A DNA stretch of 64,000 nt from CS4-C045 sp963844115 (GTDB lineage Bacteria > Planctomycetota > Planctomycetia > Pirellulales > UBA7805), in the NCBI GenBank assembly GCA_963844115.1, contig CAWJNN010000079.1:1-64000 (forward strand). Direction: 5' to 3'. Numbering within the stretch: the stretch's first letter is position 1; each line of letters starts with the position of its first letter. The position numbers and the translations under genes were made by a program. Positions 9,501-18,228 of the stretch are shown in pieces. Under the pieces are notes generated by a model, which was not told the origin of the DNA, ran no database searches, and was given only the letters and a program-made list of their open reading frames with translations.

Positions 9501-12500
9501 ACCGACAGCGCTCTCAATACGCTCTGCAATTGTTCAACGCCGTCATCGAGCAGCCCTGGACTCAGAAACTGGAAGACGAAGCATTCTCGCTATTGGACCA
9601 GCTGCCCGATCCGAACCAACCAGATCGCCAGCTTGCCGTCCAGGTCGACGCCCTACATCGCCTGGTCAATCAGCTAGTGGCCGCGCGATACGCGGCGACG
9701 ATGGATAAGCTTCTTGTTAATGATCATCCGGAAGAGTTGACACGCACCGAACTACGAACCCACCGGCAGGACGCGCTGCGCACGGCCCGCGAAGGACTCG
9801 CCGAACGCCTCCAACAAGAACAGTCCCGCCGCGAAGGAGACCCCAATCCTAATCCGACGCCTGAGCGAGGGACTCCCCACCACTCCGACCTTGCCGAATG
9901 GTTTCATATTGAACGCCTGTACCTGGACGTTCAATTAGGACGAGATTTGAACAAGGTCATCGGCGAATGCTGGGAGCACTTAGGAGCGAAACCAAAGCCC
10001 CCGGCGCAGGTCCAGGATTTCAACGGCGCGCTAGACGAGATCCTCTACGGCCGTTACTTCGTCATGGTCACCAACCTGTCCGTCCGTCGCACGGCGGACG
10101 ACGCCCAGCGCCAACGGTTGCTCGACTTCGTCGACAAAGGCGTCGCCAACGGCGACACGTTTTGGAAGCTAGCTAAATTCCACCTGCTCGTTGCACTAGA
10201 CCAACCCAAGCCGCTAGAAGCCGCCCTGCGCCAGTGGATCGCGCTGAGTAGTTCCGCCTTTAGGCGGCCCAGAACCCAAACACCCCCCCAAAAAACCTTT
10301 AGACGTCCTGAGCCAACAAGAACAGGAACTTGAAAACTCGCTGATGGCCAACTACTGGCGAGTCGCCCTGGCCTATCTGCTGGCCGAACGAGGCGAAATC
10401 GCCGATGGCATCCAACTCCTGGAGGCGGTCGAAGCCGACGACGAACTCATGCCGCCCGACTATCGCACGTTGGCCGACTGGTACCTGGTCGTCGACCGTC
10501 GCGCGGACCGCGATCGAGCGATGATCGCCATGTACAAAACCATGGACGAAAATCGTTTACAAAACTATCTCTCGCAGAAGCTCAATCCGTGGCAGCGAGC
10601 CGACGGCGACTTGCCTACTGAGCTCGACAAAGACGTGCTACTGGTCTTCCGAGCGTTATTCGAGAAATCGACTTACCCACAAAACTACCTATGGCAACTG
10701 CGAGGATTCTACACGGCCTCGCGCGACTTCCGCTTGTTATCCGTCCTGGCCGATGGCATGGTTGGACAAACCCCCGTCAAGGTTTATCCCTTTTTGAACA
10801 ATATGAATTCGGTCTTACAAGAGATCCGCGACGAAGCGACCGCCGATTCGGTCGTCCAGCACCTGGCGACGGTCCGCCAACGAGCCAAAACGCCCATCGA
10901 CCGTCGAGCGTTGGACTTGTTGGAAATGCAAGTCGAACGTCGAGCGGCCGAAGTATTGAACCAACCGGGCCCGCACGTCGAATCCGCTTTGGCCGCCATG
11001 CGTCGGGCGTTCGATCGAGCCTGGTCCGACGGCGAACCGCGTCTGATGGCCGAACTGCTGGCCGCTCTGGGGAATATCTCCCAAAAGGAACTAGCCGCCG
11101 AACAGTTGACTGAACTACAACAGCTGCATCGCGACGCGCCGCACGGGTCGCTCGACCGCCTGCACATCGCCCATTATTGGGCGCAAGTCATGTGGTACAA
11201 CAGCCATTATCCGCAGTCCATCGGCCAGCTGAAAGCGGCACTCAGCGAATACCAACAGGCCAACGACGGTCCGCTGCCGGCCCACGCCAACACGATCGTC
11301 GCGACCTACGCTTCGTACCTGCGCAGTCGCGACCATTTCGCGCAGGCCGAATCGTACTTGCTGGGGCAGCTAGAGCGGGACAACATCCCCCAGCAGACGT
11401 ATTGGTTCACTCAGCAGCTTTACGACGTCTATCATGACGCCTTGAACGACAAAGGCGCCGTCTCCATCGGCCGCTTTCCTGGCCTCTTTGGCGTCCTGAC
11501 TGAAAAGATCGCGGACGACCTGACGACGCGCGACAACAATCACCGTTACCAACTGTTCCACCGTATCTGCCAGGTCTATCGCACCGCGCACGGTCACAAG
11601 ATAAATGGCGTTGCCGCCAACCTCAGAAAGTTTGCATTCGACACGGCGCCGGGTCATCTCGCGAACCAGACGGACAACTATTCCAATGTTGTCAGCGAAA
11701 TCGGCAGTACCGTGCACGACGTTGCCGGACCTCGCGACGGTCTGGCGTTCCTGATCGAACGCATCGAGGCCGAGCCGGCCTGGCTGCGCTACAAGCACCA
11801 GGACGGTTGGAGCCAGCACGCCTGGAGCCTGGCTCAATGGCGCGACGAGGTAGGACGGCTCGGCGAGCTTGAACCTAGGCTGCTAGCCATTGTGCTCGAC
11901 GCCCTGCGCCGCGACCTGCGCCACCAGCAGCAGCGCAACCGAGCGATGTATGCCAACCACAACAGTCATTTCTGGACCGCCCAACAGCATGAATTCGCCC
12001 GCGTCGCGGAAGACGTTTACGAAGAACGGAAAAACTCCGGCGCGGCCGTCCTCTACATTGCCGAATACCTGTACCACGGCCTGGACCTTCATGACCGAGC
12101 GATCGAGATCATGTGGGACGCCAACAAACAGAGACGTCTGGACGAAACAGGCCAATCGCGGCTGGTCTACTTCCTGCATGACCAACAGCGCTTTGTCGAA
12201 TCGATCGACCTGCTGCGGGGCATGGTCGAGCTGCGGCCCGACACGATTGTTTACCGTGCTCAGCTAATGCATGCCCTGTACCGAACGCAGCGCGAAGCCG
12301 AGCTGCTACAAGTCCTGACTCAGACCGACAAGCACTTCCACGACGAGGGCCGCTGGACGGAAGGCAACATGGCGCAGCTAGCCGCCAGCTGTCTACAGAA
12401 TCAACTCTTCACGCAGTCGGCCGCCTACTACGAGGAATTGATCCCCCTGCACCAGCGAACGCACGCGCGGCGAGGCATCGGCAATGGCACGCTGTCGACT

Positions 12501-13288
12501 TACTATACTCAGCAGGCCAACGCCTATGCCGGCTTGCAGCAGACCCCGGCCGCCGTCGAAGCCGCCTGCGGCGCGATCATCAGCTGGGGCCACCGCCACG
12601 AGAATCGCACGAACGCGATCCAGTCGCTAAAACAAGTTCTGCGCGACTCCCCGGACCTGCCCGCCTACCTGGCGCACCTAGACCGCGAGACCGAAGAATC
12701 GGGCCTCGACAAACCGATCATCCGCAAAGCGTTGGGCCTGGTCTTCATGGACCAACGCCAGTTTGACGCAGCGATCACGCAGTTAAACCTTGCCCTGGCA
12801 GTGCAGCCGAACGACGCGGAGACCCATCGAGCGTTAATTGACAGCTACGAAAAGCAGGGCGACCGGCAAGGCGTCATCCATCAAATCCTGGCCGCCGTCC
12901 AGTTGCGCCGCCGCGACATCGAACTATACCGAGATCTGGCAAGAAAGCTAAATGACGACCCGAAACGCAGCGAACGAGCGTTAACGTCGATCGTCGAAGT
13001 CCTGCCCAACGAAACCGAAAGCCACACCATGCTGGCCGAGATCCGTCAAAACCAAAACCGCTGGGACGACGCGATTGGCCACTGGCAACGAGTCTCCGAC
13101 TCCCGTGCCCGGAACCCACCGGCCTGTTAAAACTGGCCGAAGCCCAAATCCACGAAGGCCACTGGTCCGCCGCCCGCGAGTCCCTGGAAAGCCTGACCAC
13201 GAAAACGTGGCCAGACCGTTTCGGCAACGTCCACTCCGAAGCCCGCAAGCTATGGGAAAAAGTCGACCGCCCCGGCCGCTCCCGCTGA
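3598..13288 (+). CDS. Giant membrane-anchored FecR-like/VIT/vWA/TPR-like protein, interrupted by four frameshifts
   Basis: Four consecutive frames join into one ~3,230-codon gene. In order: an acidic N terminus; a membrane span at about residues 98-118; a FecR-like stretch (about 310-430); a VIT domain (about 460-590, with REIYETILRERRDPALLEW); a vWA domain starting at about 700 with an intact MIDAS start (DTSAS); then about 2,000 residues of helical TPR-like repeats ending EKVDRPGRSR at 13288. Breaks lie near 7105-7130, 8190, 10270-10300 and 13109. Each join restores sensible sequence, for instance RALEPTGLLKLAEAQ after the last. A second copy of the 3' end at 15166 confirms the intended frame there. 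VIT/vWA proteins bind partners through metal-dependent adhesion. With the sigma factor directly upstream, a sensing or anti-sigma role is possible but unproven. Frameshifts may be sequence errors or real decay. Confidence 0.75.
10251..10267. repeat. REP-like palindrome inside the giant coding region
   Basis: CCGCCTTTAGGCGG (six-base stem, TT loop) is the core of the repeat also found at 42545-42565. It lies within the TPR part of the giant gene, where it encodes an out-of-character stretch (SSSAFRRP). It is just upstream of a C7-A6 homopolymer run at which the reading frame is lost. Confidence 0.75.
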
Positions 13289-13481
13289 TAGTGTGTGGCT
13301 AGAGCGTCTTCCCAAATCGGGAGCCTCGCCTCCCACTCCGGGGTTTTATGATCGCACTACGAAGCACGCGTTGTGAACTTCTGTTAGGTCCAACCCTCGC
13401 AACGGCTTGGCTTTCGTCTCGCGACCGCCCCGAAATCCGCTAGTTTGAGCGGAATCTCACAGCCCCGCGTGGCTTTATAAT

Positions 13482-13526
13482 GTATGATACTATTGACAAA
13501 TAACGTTTAAATGTATAAAGTATCAT
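13482..13526 (+). promoter_or_regulatory. hipBA promoter with inverted-repeat operator
   Basis: TTGACA (13493-13498) and TATAAA (13514-13519) are separated by 15 bases. They are bracketed by the perfect inverted repeat ATGATACT (13482-13489) and AGTATCAT (13519-13526). HipB-type repressors bind such repeats to shut off their own operon, so this is the expected autoregulatory site. The first ATG of the open frame (13511) falls inside this promoter, which argues for the ATG at 13532 as the real start. Confidence 0.65.
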
Positions 13527-13531
13527 TCATT

Positions 13532-13879
13532 ATGGGACGTAGGAAATTACTCCAGCTTCCGAAACACGAGCGTCTTTTGGTCTCGCTCGGTGAAAACCTC
13601 CGGTTCGCTCGTCTGCGCCGCCGGCTTACGGCAGCCCAGGTGGCTGAGCGGGCAGGTATCAGCCGTTCGACGCTTACTTTATTGGAAAAAGGCACAGCGA
13701 GTTCATCCATTGGGGTGCTGCTACGCGTTCTGGCGGTGCTCGGTCTCGAAGGCGATTTGCTTCAATTGGCCAAGGACGATGTCCTCGGGCGAAAACTCGA
13801 AGATGCTCGGCTCACTTCTTCTCGCAAACGTGCGCCTAAGCGCTCGGATAAGCGATCCCATAAAGGGTCGGAAAAGTGA
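13532..13879 (+). CDS. hipB: HipB-like antitoxin, XRE-family repressor
   Basis: The 115-residue protein carries an XRE helix-turn-helix (LRFARLRRRLTAAQVAERAG, then ISRSTLTLLEKG, about residues 24-60) and a Lys/Arg-rich C-terminal tail. It precedes HipA with a GTGA overlap at 13876-13879, the usual arrangement of hipBA antitoxin-toxin operons, where the dimeric repressor neutralises the kinase and binds the operator. The ATG at 13511 would add seven residues but overlaps the -10 element. No Shine-Dalgarno site is visible before 13532, so the message may be nearly leaderless. Confidence 0.85.
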   Translation: MGRRKLLQLPKHERLLVSLGENLRFARLRRRLTAAQVAERAGISRSTLTLLEKGTASSSIGVLLRVLAVLGLEGDLLQLAKDDVLGRKLEDARLTSSRKRAPKRSDKRSHKGSEK

Positions 13880-15144
13880 ATCGCGAAATCCACGTGTACG
13901 CTGATTGGGCGGGGCTTGGTAGTGTCCGGCGAGTCGGTTTGCTTCGAGTAACGACGGTCCGTGGCAAAGAGACGTTTTCGTTCGAATACGACGAAGATTG
14001 GCTCGCCAGCGGCTCATCCTGGCCACTCGATCCCGATCTGAATCTGTTCACTGGTCCCCAGTATCTGTCAAACGACGATCGTCCAAACTTTGGAGTGTTC
14101 TTGGATTCATCGCCCGACCGCTGGGGCAGGATGTTGATGCAGCGTCGCGAAGCGTGGAGCGCACGGCAGGAAAATCGTCAACCGCGTCATCTGGCAGAAT
14201 CCGACTACTTGCTAGGTGTCCATGACGCACAACGAGTCGGAGGCCTGCGATTCAAGGAGAACCTGGAGGGCCCTTTCCTCAGCGACGAGGCCGGGATGGC
14301 CGCGCCACCTTGGACGAGGCTCAGAGAACTTGAGCAGGCGAGCTGGATGGTCCAAGCTGACGACTCCACGGACGATCCCAGCTACACGGATTGGCTGAGA
14401 TTGCTGATGGCCCCTGGTTCATCGCTTGGCGGTGCGCGTCCGAAGGCGGGCGTGTGTGACGAAAATGGACACCTCTGGATCGCCAAGTTTCCGGCGCGCA
14501 ACGATGACCGAGACAACGCTGCCTGGGAAATGGTGGCTCACCAACTTGCCGTTAGCGTCGGAATCAATGTTCCCGAGGCACGTATCGAACGATTTGGTGC
14601 CAGACACCGCACGTTCATGACCAAGCGCTTTGATCGAATCGTTGATGCCAACGTGCAATCCCGCCGCCATTTTGCGTCGGCCATGACGATGCTCGGTTAT
14701 CGAGATGGCAGCGACCATTCAGACGGCGCAAGTTACCTTGAAATCGCAGAGATTCTAATGCGGCACGGAGCCACGGTTGATGCAGATCTTGCAGAGCTGT
14801 GGCGACGGATTGCATTCTCGATATGCATTCACAACACCGACGATCACCTCAGGAACCATGGCTTCTGCCTGGCGCCTCATGGCTGGACACTTTCCCCCGC
14901 ATATGATCTGAATCCCGACCCGTTGGGGACCGGATTAAGTTTGAACATTTCCGAATCAGATAACTCCCTGAGCCTCAACCTGGCCCTCGAAGTGGCTCCG
15001 CTGTTTCGCCAATCAAACGATTTCGCGGCGCATACGATCGACCAAATCCGCGACGCGGTTGCCGGCTGGCGCCCGATCGCCGACTCGTTGGAGATTTCGA
15101 AAGCCGAACAGGAACGTATGAGTCCAGCGTTTGTGCCGGCGTGA
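13876..15144 (+). CDS. hipA: HipA-like serine/threonine kinase toxin
   Basis: The 422-residue protein has the HipA kinase landmarks: the glycine-rich GGARPKA near residue 185, an ATP-lysine strand (LWIAKFP), the catalytic-loop motif HNTDDHLRNHGF (about 318-329) and the metal-binding AYDLNP (about 342). The best-known HipA phosphorylates glutamyl-tRNA synthetase and causes growth arrest; the target here is unknown. The start is a GTG overlapping the hipB stop. All key motifs are intact, so it should be active. The module sits at the ragged 3' end of the giant gene and is followed by a duplicated scrap of that gene, suggesting arrival by insertion. Confidence 0.9.
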   Translation: MNREIHVYADWAGLGSVRRVGLLRVTTVRGKETFSFEYDEDWLASGSSWPLDPDLNLFTGPQYLSNDDRPNFGVFLDSSPDRWGRMLMQRREAWSARQENRQPRHLAESDYLLGVHDAQRVGGLRFKENLEGPFLSDEAGMAAPPWTRLRELEQASWMVQADDSTDDPSYTDWLRLLMAPGSSLGGARPKAGVCDENGHLWIAKFPARNDDRDNAAWEMVAHQLAVSVGINVPEARIERFGARHRTFMTKRFDRIVDANVQSRRHFASAMTMLGYRDGSDHSDGASYLEIAEILMRHGATVDADLAELWRRIAFSICIHNTDDHLRNHGFCLAPHGWTLSPAYDLNPDPLGTGLSLNISESDNSLSLNLALEVAPLFRQSNDFAAHTIDQIRDAVAGWRPIADSLEISKAEQERMSPAFVPA

Positions 15145-15165
15145 CGCAGACATTTAAAGCCAGTC

Positions 15166-15262
15166 TCGCTGGGACGACGCCATCAGTCATTGGAAACGAG
15201 TAGCCGACCTCCGCGCCCTGGAACCAACCGGCCCGTTGAAACTGGCCGCCGCCCAAACGAAT
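15166..15262 (+). pseudogene. Duplicated 3'-end fragment of the giant TPR gene
   Basis: About 97 bases read RWDDAISHWKRVADLRALEP then TGPLKLAAAQT, matching the C-terminal repeat of the giant protein at 13050-13150 (RWDDAIGHWQRVSD). The copy is divergent rather than identical. It has no start and is cut off exactly where the RAYT element begins (15263). Confidence 0.75.
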
Positions 15263-16052
15263 AAAGGTGTCAAGTACCGTTTCTAGGGTCTAGGCAAGTT
15301 TCATCCAGATGGTTACGTTTTGGTGGATTGATTGAAACCACTTTGCGAGAATCATCATGGGCAGACCACCACGAGCCGATGAAGCAGGCGGCATTTATCA
15401 CGCGCTCAATCGAGGCAACGCACGGCACGACATTTTTTTCAAGGATGCTGATTTCGAGGGTTTTGAGCGTTTGATTGCGGAAGGCTTGCAAAAGTATCTC
15501 GTGGACCTGATCGCTTATCAGTGGATCAGCAACCATTGGCACATGGTATTGTCGCCCCAAGTCGATGGCGGGATGTCGGCATTCCTTGGTTGGATCACGT
15601 TAACTCACACGCAGCGTTATCACGCACACCATGGGACGGCGGGCTACGGCCATGTTTACCAGGGTCGATACAAGAGCTTTCCGGTTCAAGACGATGATCA
15701 CTTTCATGTCGTTTGTCGCGATGTGGAACGCAATGCGTTCACGGCCAACTTGGTCAAGCAAGCCGAGGCCTACCGGTGGGGAAGCTTGTCGAATTGGCTA
15801 GGCGGTGAATCACCGATCGAACTAGCGCCTTGGCCAGTTCGGCGACTACCTCGCTGGGTCGACAGGGTAAACCAGGCTCTGAGCGAAAAAGAACTCAAAG
15901 CCTTGCGCCACAGCGTCACACGCAATCTCCCCTTCGGCGATGAAAAGTGGACGATGGCAACAGCTAAACGGCTTGGCCTTGAATCAACGACACGGCCCAG
16001 AGGAAGGCCAAAGAAGCTTGCCTAATCCACCAAATCGGTACTTGACACCTTT
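15263..16052 (+). mobile_element. RAYT/IS200-like element with 17-bp inverted ends
   Basis: The perfect inverted repeat AAAGGTGTCAAGTACCG (15263-15279) and its complement (16036-16052) bracket a single transposase gene. The 790-bp unit interrupts the giant-gene fragment on its left and a ParE-like fragment on its right. No direct target duplication is obvious, as expected for HUH single-strand transposition. Confidence 0.8.
15357..16025 (+). CDS. REP-associated tyrosine transposase (RAYT, Y1_Tnp family)
   Basis: The 222-residue protein shows the HUH-nuclease fold of the IS200/RAYT family. It opens with a GIYHALNRGN strand, has the HUH metal site in SNHWHMVL (about residues 58-65), and a later helix with GHVYQGRYKSF (about 98-108) that carries the candidate catalytic tyrosine. 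Such enzymes nick single-stranded DNA at hairpin repeats and are linked to the spread of REP sequences. The C terminus (RPRGRPKKLA) is a basic tail seen in many RAYTs. The frame is intact and the element's inverted ends are perfect, so it may be recently active. The start is an ATG at 15357 without a strong ribosome site. Confidence 0.9.
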   Translation: MGRPPRADEAGGIYHALNRGNARHDIFFKDADFEGFERLIAEGLQKYLVDLIAYQWISNHWHMVLSPQVDGGMSAFLGWITLTHTQRYHAHHGTAGYGHVYQGRYKSFPVQDDDHFHVVCRDVERNAFTANLVKQAEAYRWGSLSNWLGGESPIELAPWPVRRLPRWVDRVNQALSEKELKALRHSVTRNLPFGDEKWTMATAKRLGLESTTRPRGRPKKLA

Positions 16053-16282
16053 TTCGTCACCCGGGCTTGGCGATCGGTTTCTAAATTGCGTTGATGAGGC
16101 CATCGATCGAATCTGTAGAAATCCTGAACTTGTATGAACGGGTTTATCAGGATTATCGACGCGCCATTGTCCAGCGATTCCCTTATGTCATCTTTTACGA
16201 GATTGATGCTGAAACGGTCGTGGTATATTCGGTCTTTCACACTGCCCAGGACCCACGCAAGTGGCGCGAACGGCTGAAGTGA
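16053..16282 (+). pseudogene. ParE/RelE-type toxin remnant
   Basis: Starting immediately at the element's right end, the frame reads SSPGLGDRFLNCVDEAIDRI and then, after a one- or two-base slip near 16130, YERVYQDYRRAIVQRFPYVI followed by FYEIDAETVVVYSVFHTAQD, up to the stop at 16282. This is the C-terminal two thirds of a ParE-family plasmid-stabilisation toxin, a gyrase- or ribosome-targeting fold. The N terminus and partner antitoxin are absent, and the frame is broken, so it is inactive. Confidence 0.75.
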
Positions 16283-16350
16283 AATCTACAGTAGGCACAT
16301 CAAGGCGTTGCACACGGAGCCGTTATGCATCAAGGCCTCGAGAATGACCA

Positions 16351-16505
16351 ATGAAGCCCAAAGTCTCCGTTTTCATTGCCAACAAGCCTCGACGGTTACA
16401 TTGCTCGCAAGAACGGTGACATCGATTGGCTCGATGCGGCTAATACCGCCGTCCCCAATAGCGAAGATTGTGGCTACTGTGCGCCGATGCAATCCGTCCA
16501 GCGCC
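16351..16505 (+). pseudogene. N-terminal remnant of a DHFR/RibD-C family protein
   Basis: From the ATG at 16351 the frame reads MKPKVSVFIAN. After a one-base slip near 16375 it continues as TSLDGYIARKNGDIDWLDAA, then NSEDCGYCAPMQSV. This is the opening ~50 residues of a dihydrofolate-reductase-like (RibD C-terminal) protein. The rest of the ~180-residue domain is missing, so it is a fragment. Confidence 0.65.
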
Positions 16506-16771
16506 AACTCGAAGCGAAACTAAACGCATGGCACCAGAGGTTGAGGGTCGAGTGTTGAAGGTTGCGTGTTAGAGTGGTACGATCTGATCCCGCTGTGTGT
16601 GGGTCTCGCTGAAATGCCCAACGCGCCGAACCCAGAGTGGCAAGACCAACTTCTGATCACTTTGCACTGCCTACTGACCGCTGCCTCCTGGCTACTGATC
16701 ACTGACCCCTGACTCCTGACCCCCGCTTTTTTTTCTTACGGCTCTAGACTCTGGACTCTTTCCTTCCGGCT

Positions 16772-16789
16772 CTCAACCCTCAACTTTCG
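16772..16789 (-). repeat. Left inverted repeat flanking the DAHP synthase gene
   Basis: CTCAACCCTCAACTTTCG is complementary, with one mismatch, to CGAAGGTTGAGGGTTGAG at 17825-17842. The pair brackets the gene 9 bases before its start and 13 bases after its stop. A related word also appears at about 16541-16565. Confidence 0.7.
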
Positions 16790-16797
16790 GCAAATCA

Positions 16798-17811
16798 ATG
16801 ATTCTCGTAATGAAACCCGGCGCGACGAAGGTGCAGATTGAGGATGCGGTGCGTAAGGTCGAAAACCTGGGGCTCAAGGCCCATGTGATTATCGGCCAAG
16901 AGCGCACGGTGATTGCCGCTGTGGGGATCAAGCGGGACGGTACGCAGGAATCGTTGGCGAGCAGCGAAGGGGTGGCTGAGGTAATACCGATCGCTGCGCC
17001 GTACAAGGTGGCCAGCCGCGAGGTCAAGGCGGACACGACGGTTATCAACGCGGCCAATCTGACCGTGGGTAGCAAGAAGATTGGCATCATCGCTGGACCA
17101 TGTTCCGTGGAGGACGAACAGCAGATCATGAAAACCGCCCAGGCGGTCAGCGCCGCTGGGGCAACCGGCTTGCGTGGCGGCGCGTTCAAACCGCGCACCA
17201 GCCCCTACAGCTTTCAGGGGCTCAAGCAACAAGGGCTGGAACTTTTGGCGGCGGCCCGCGATGCCACCGGACTGGCGATCGTCACCGAAGTCGTCGCCGC
17301 TGAGGACGTACCGCTTGTCGCCCGCTATGCCGACGTACTTCAAATCGGCGCCCGCAACATGCAAAACTATCGTTTGTTGGAAGTAGTCGGCGAAACGGAC
17401 CGCGCGATATTGCTGAAGCGGGGTCCCAGCGCCACGGTGGACGAACTATTGCTGGCAGCGGAATACATTCTGGACCGCGGCAACCCGAACGTCATGTTAT
17501 GCGAACGTGGCATCCGCACCTTCGAAGACCACACGCGCTTTACCTTACCATTAGCCACCGTCTCCTACCTGCATCAGAAGACGCATTTACCCGTTGTTGT
17601 TGATCCCAGTCACGGCACGGGCCATGCGTACCTCGTGCCGGACATGTGCGCCGCCGCCGTGGCCGCCGGCGCGGACGGATTGATTGTCGAAGTTCACCCC
17701 GACCCATCCAACGCCCTATCGGACGGCTACCAATCGCTCACCTTCGACGCCTTTAAGGAAACCATAGCCCGCTGCCGCAAGATCGCGGCCGCGATCGGCC
17801 GGGAAATCTAA
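16798..17811 (+). CDS. aroF: 3-deoxy-7-phosphoheptulonate (DAHP) synthase, ferredoxin-like regulatory type
   Basis: The 337-residue enzyme condenses phosphoenolpyruvate with erythrose 4-phosphate, the first step of the shikimate pathway to aromatic amino acids. Residues 1-70 (MILVMKPGATKVQIEDAV onward) form the ferredoxin-like domain found in Thermotoga-type DAHP synthases, which mediates feedback inhibition. The TIM barrel follows, with KPRTSPYSFQG (about 131-141) for substrate phosphate binding, LCERGIRTFE (about 235) and the metal-binding DPSHGTGH (about 269). Length matches the ~338-residue type. The ATG start is fixed by the family's N terminus; no strong ribosome site precedes it. The gene stands alone between low-complexity gaps. 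Confidence 0.95.
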   Translation: MILVMKPGATKVQIEDAVRKVENLGLKAHVIIGQERTVIAAVGIKRDGTQESLASSEGVAEVIPIAAPYKVASREVKADTTVINAANLTVGSKKIGIIAGPCSVEDEQQIMKTAQAVSAAGATGLRGGAFKPRTSPYSFQGLKQQGLELLAAARDATGLAIVTEVVAAEDVPLVARYADVLQIGARNMQNYRLLEVVGETDRAILLKRGPSATVDELLLAAEYILDRGNPNVMLCERGIRTFEDHTRFTLPLATVSYLHQKTHLPVVVDPSHGTGHAYLVPDMCAAAVAAGADGLIVEVHPDPSNALSDGYQSLTFDAFKETIARCRKIAAAIGREI

Positions 17812-17824
17812 GAGCGTTGAGTGT

Positions 17825-17842
17825 CGAAGGTTGAGGGTTGAG
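17825..17842 (+). repeat. Right inverted repeat flanking the DAHP synthase gene
   Basis: CGAAGGTTGAGGGTTGAG is the partner of the copy at 16772-16789. Such GTTGAGGGTTGAG words look like local low-complexity spread rather than ends of a transposon, because no transposase is enclosed. Confidence 0.65.
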
Positions 17843-18218
17843 GGGCGATAGATCAGTTCCTATTCGTCAATCGCCCGCGCGGGCCGACTCAGGCCGTCAA
17901 TGCTGATTCAAAAGGAACTTTTGGCGTACTCGCGATCCGGGCTGGATTCCTCGGCGACGGCGACAATGCGCCGCAGCCGGGGCATCAACAAGGCGATCCA
18001 GAGTGGTCGGCGACCTATCGCATTGCGAATCGGGCGTCGGGCTGATTGCAACCAGGCAGGTTGCCAGGTTCCTAGAACTGATCGAACCGTTGTGGATCTC
18101 GACTGCCGTTACGATGGAACCCAATAGCCAAAGGTGCATTTCATCGGCACGACGTAAGACGAGTTAAGAACGTCAGGCCAGCACCACGTCACTTCACGCC
18201 ACGTCACTTCACACCACG
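17843..18218. other. Gap of about 375 bases
   Basis: No gene is supported. Short open frames on both strands lack ribosome sites. The right end is a 15-bp tandem repeat (see 18184-18228). The gap separates the rightward DAHP synthase gene from the leftward bufferin-like cluster. Confidence 0.5.
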
Positions 18219-18228
18219 TCACTTCATC
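18184..18228. repeat. 15-bp tandem repeat, three copies
   Basis: CCACGTCACTTCACG-like units are repeated three times, the third with small changes. The repeat overlaps the last codons and stop of the methyltransferase, whose stop is at 18219. Confidence 0.75.

Noticed and set aside
13511..13531. First ATG of the HipB frame as the start
   Set aside because: It overlaps the probable -10 box, so it would lie upstream of the transcript start.
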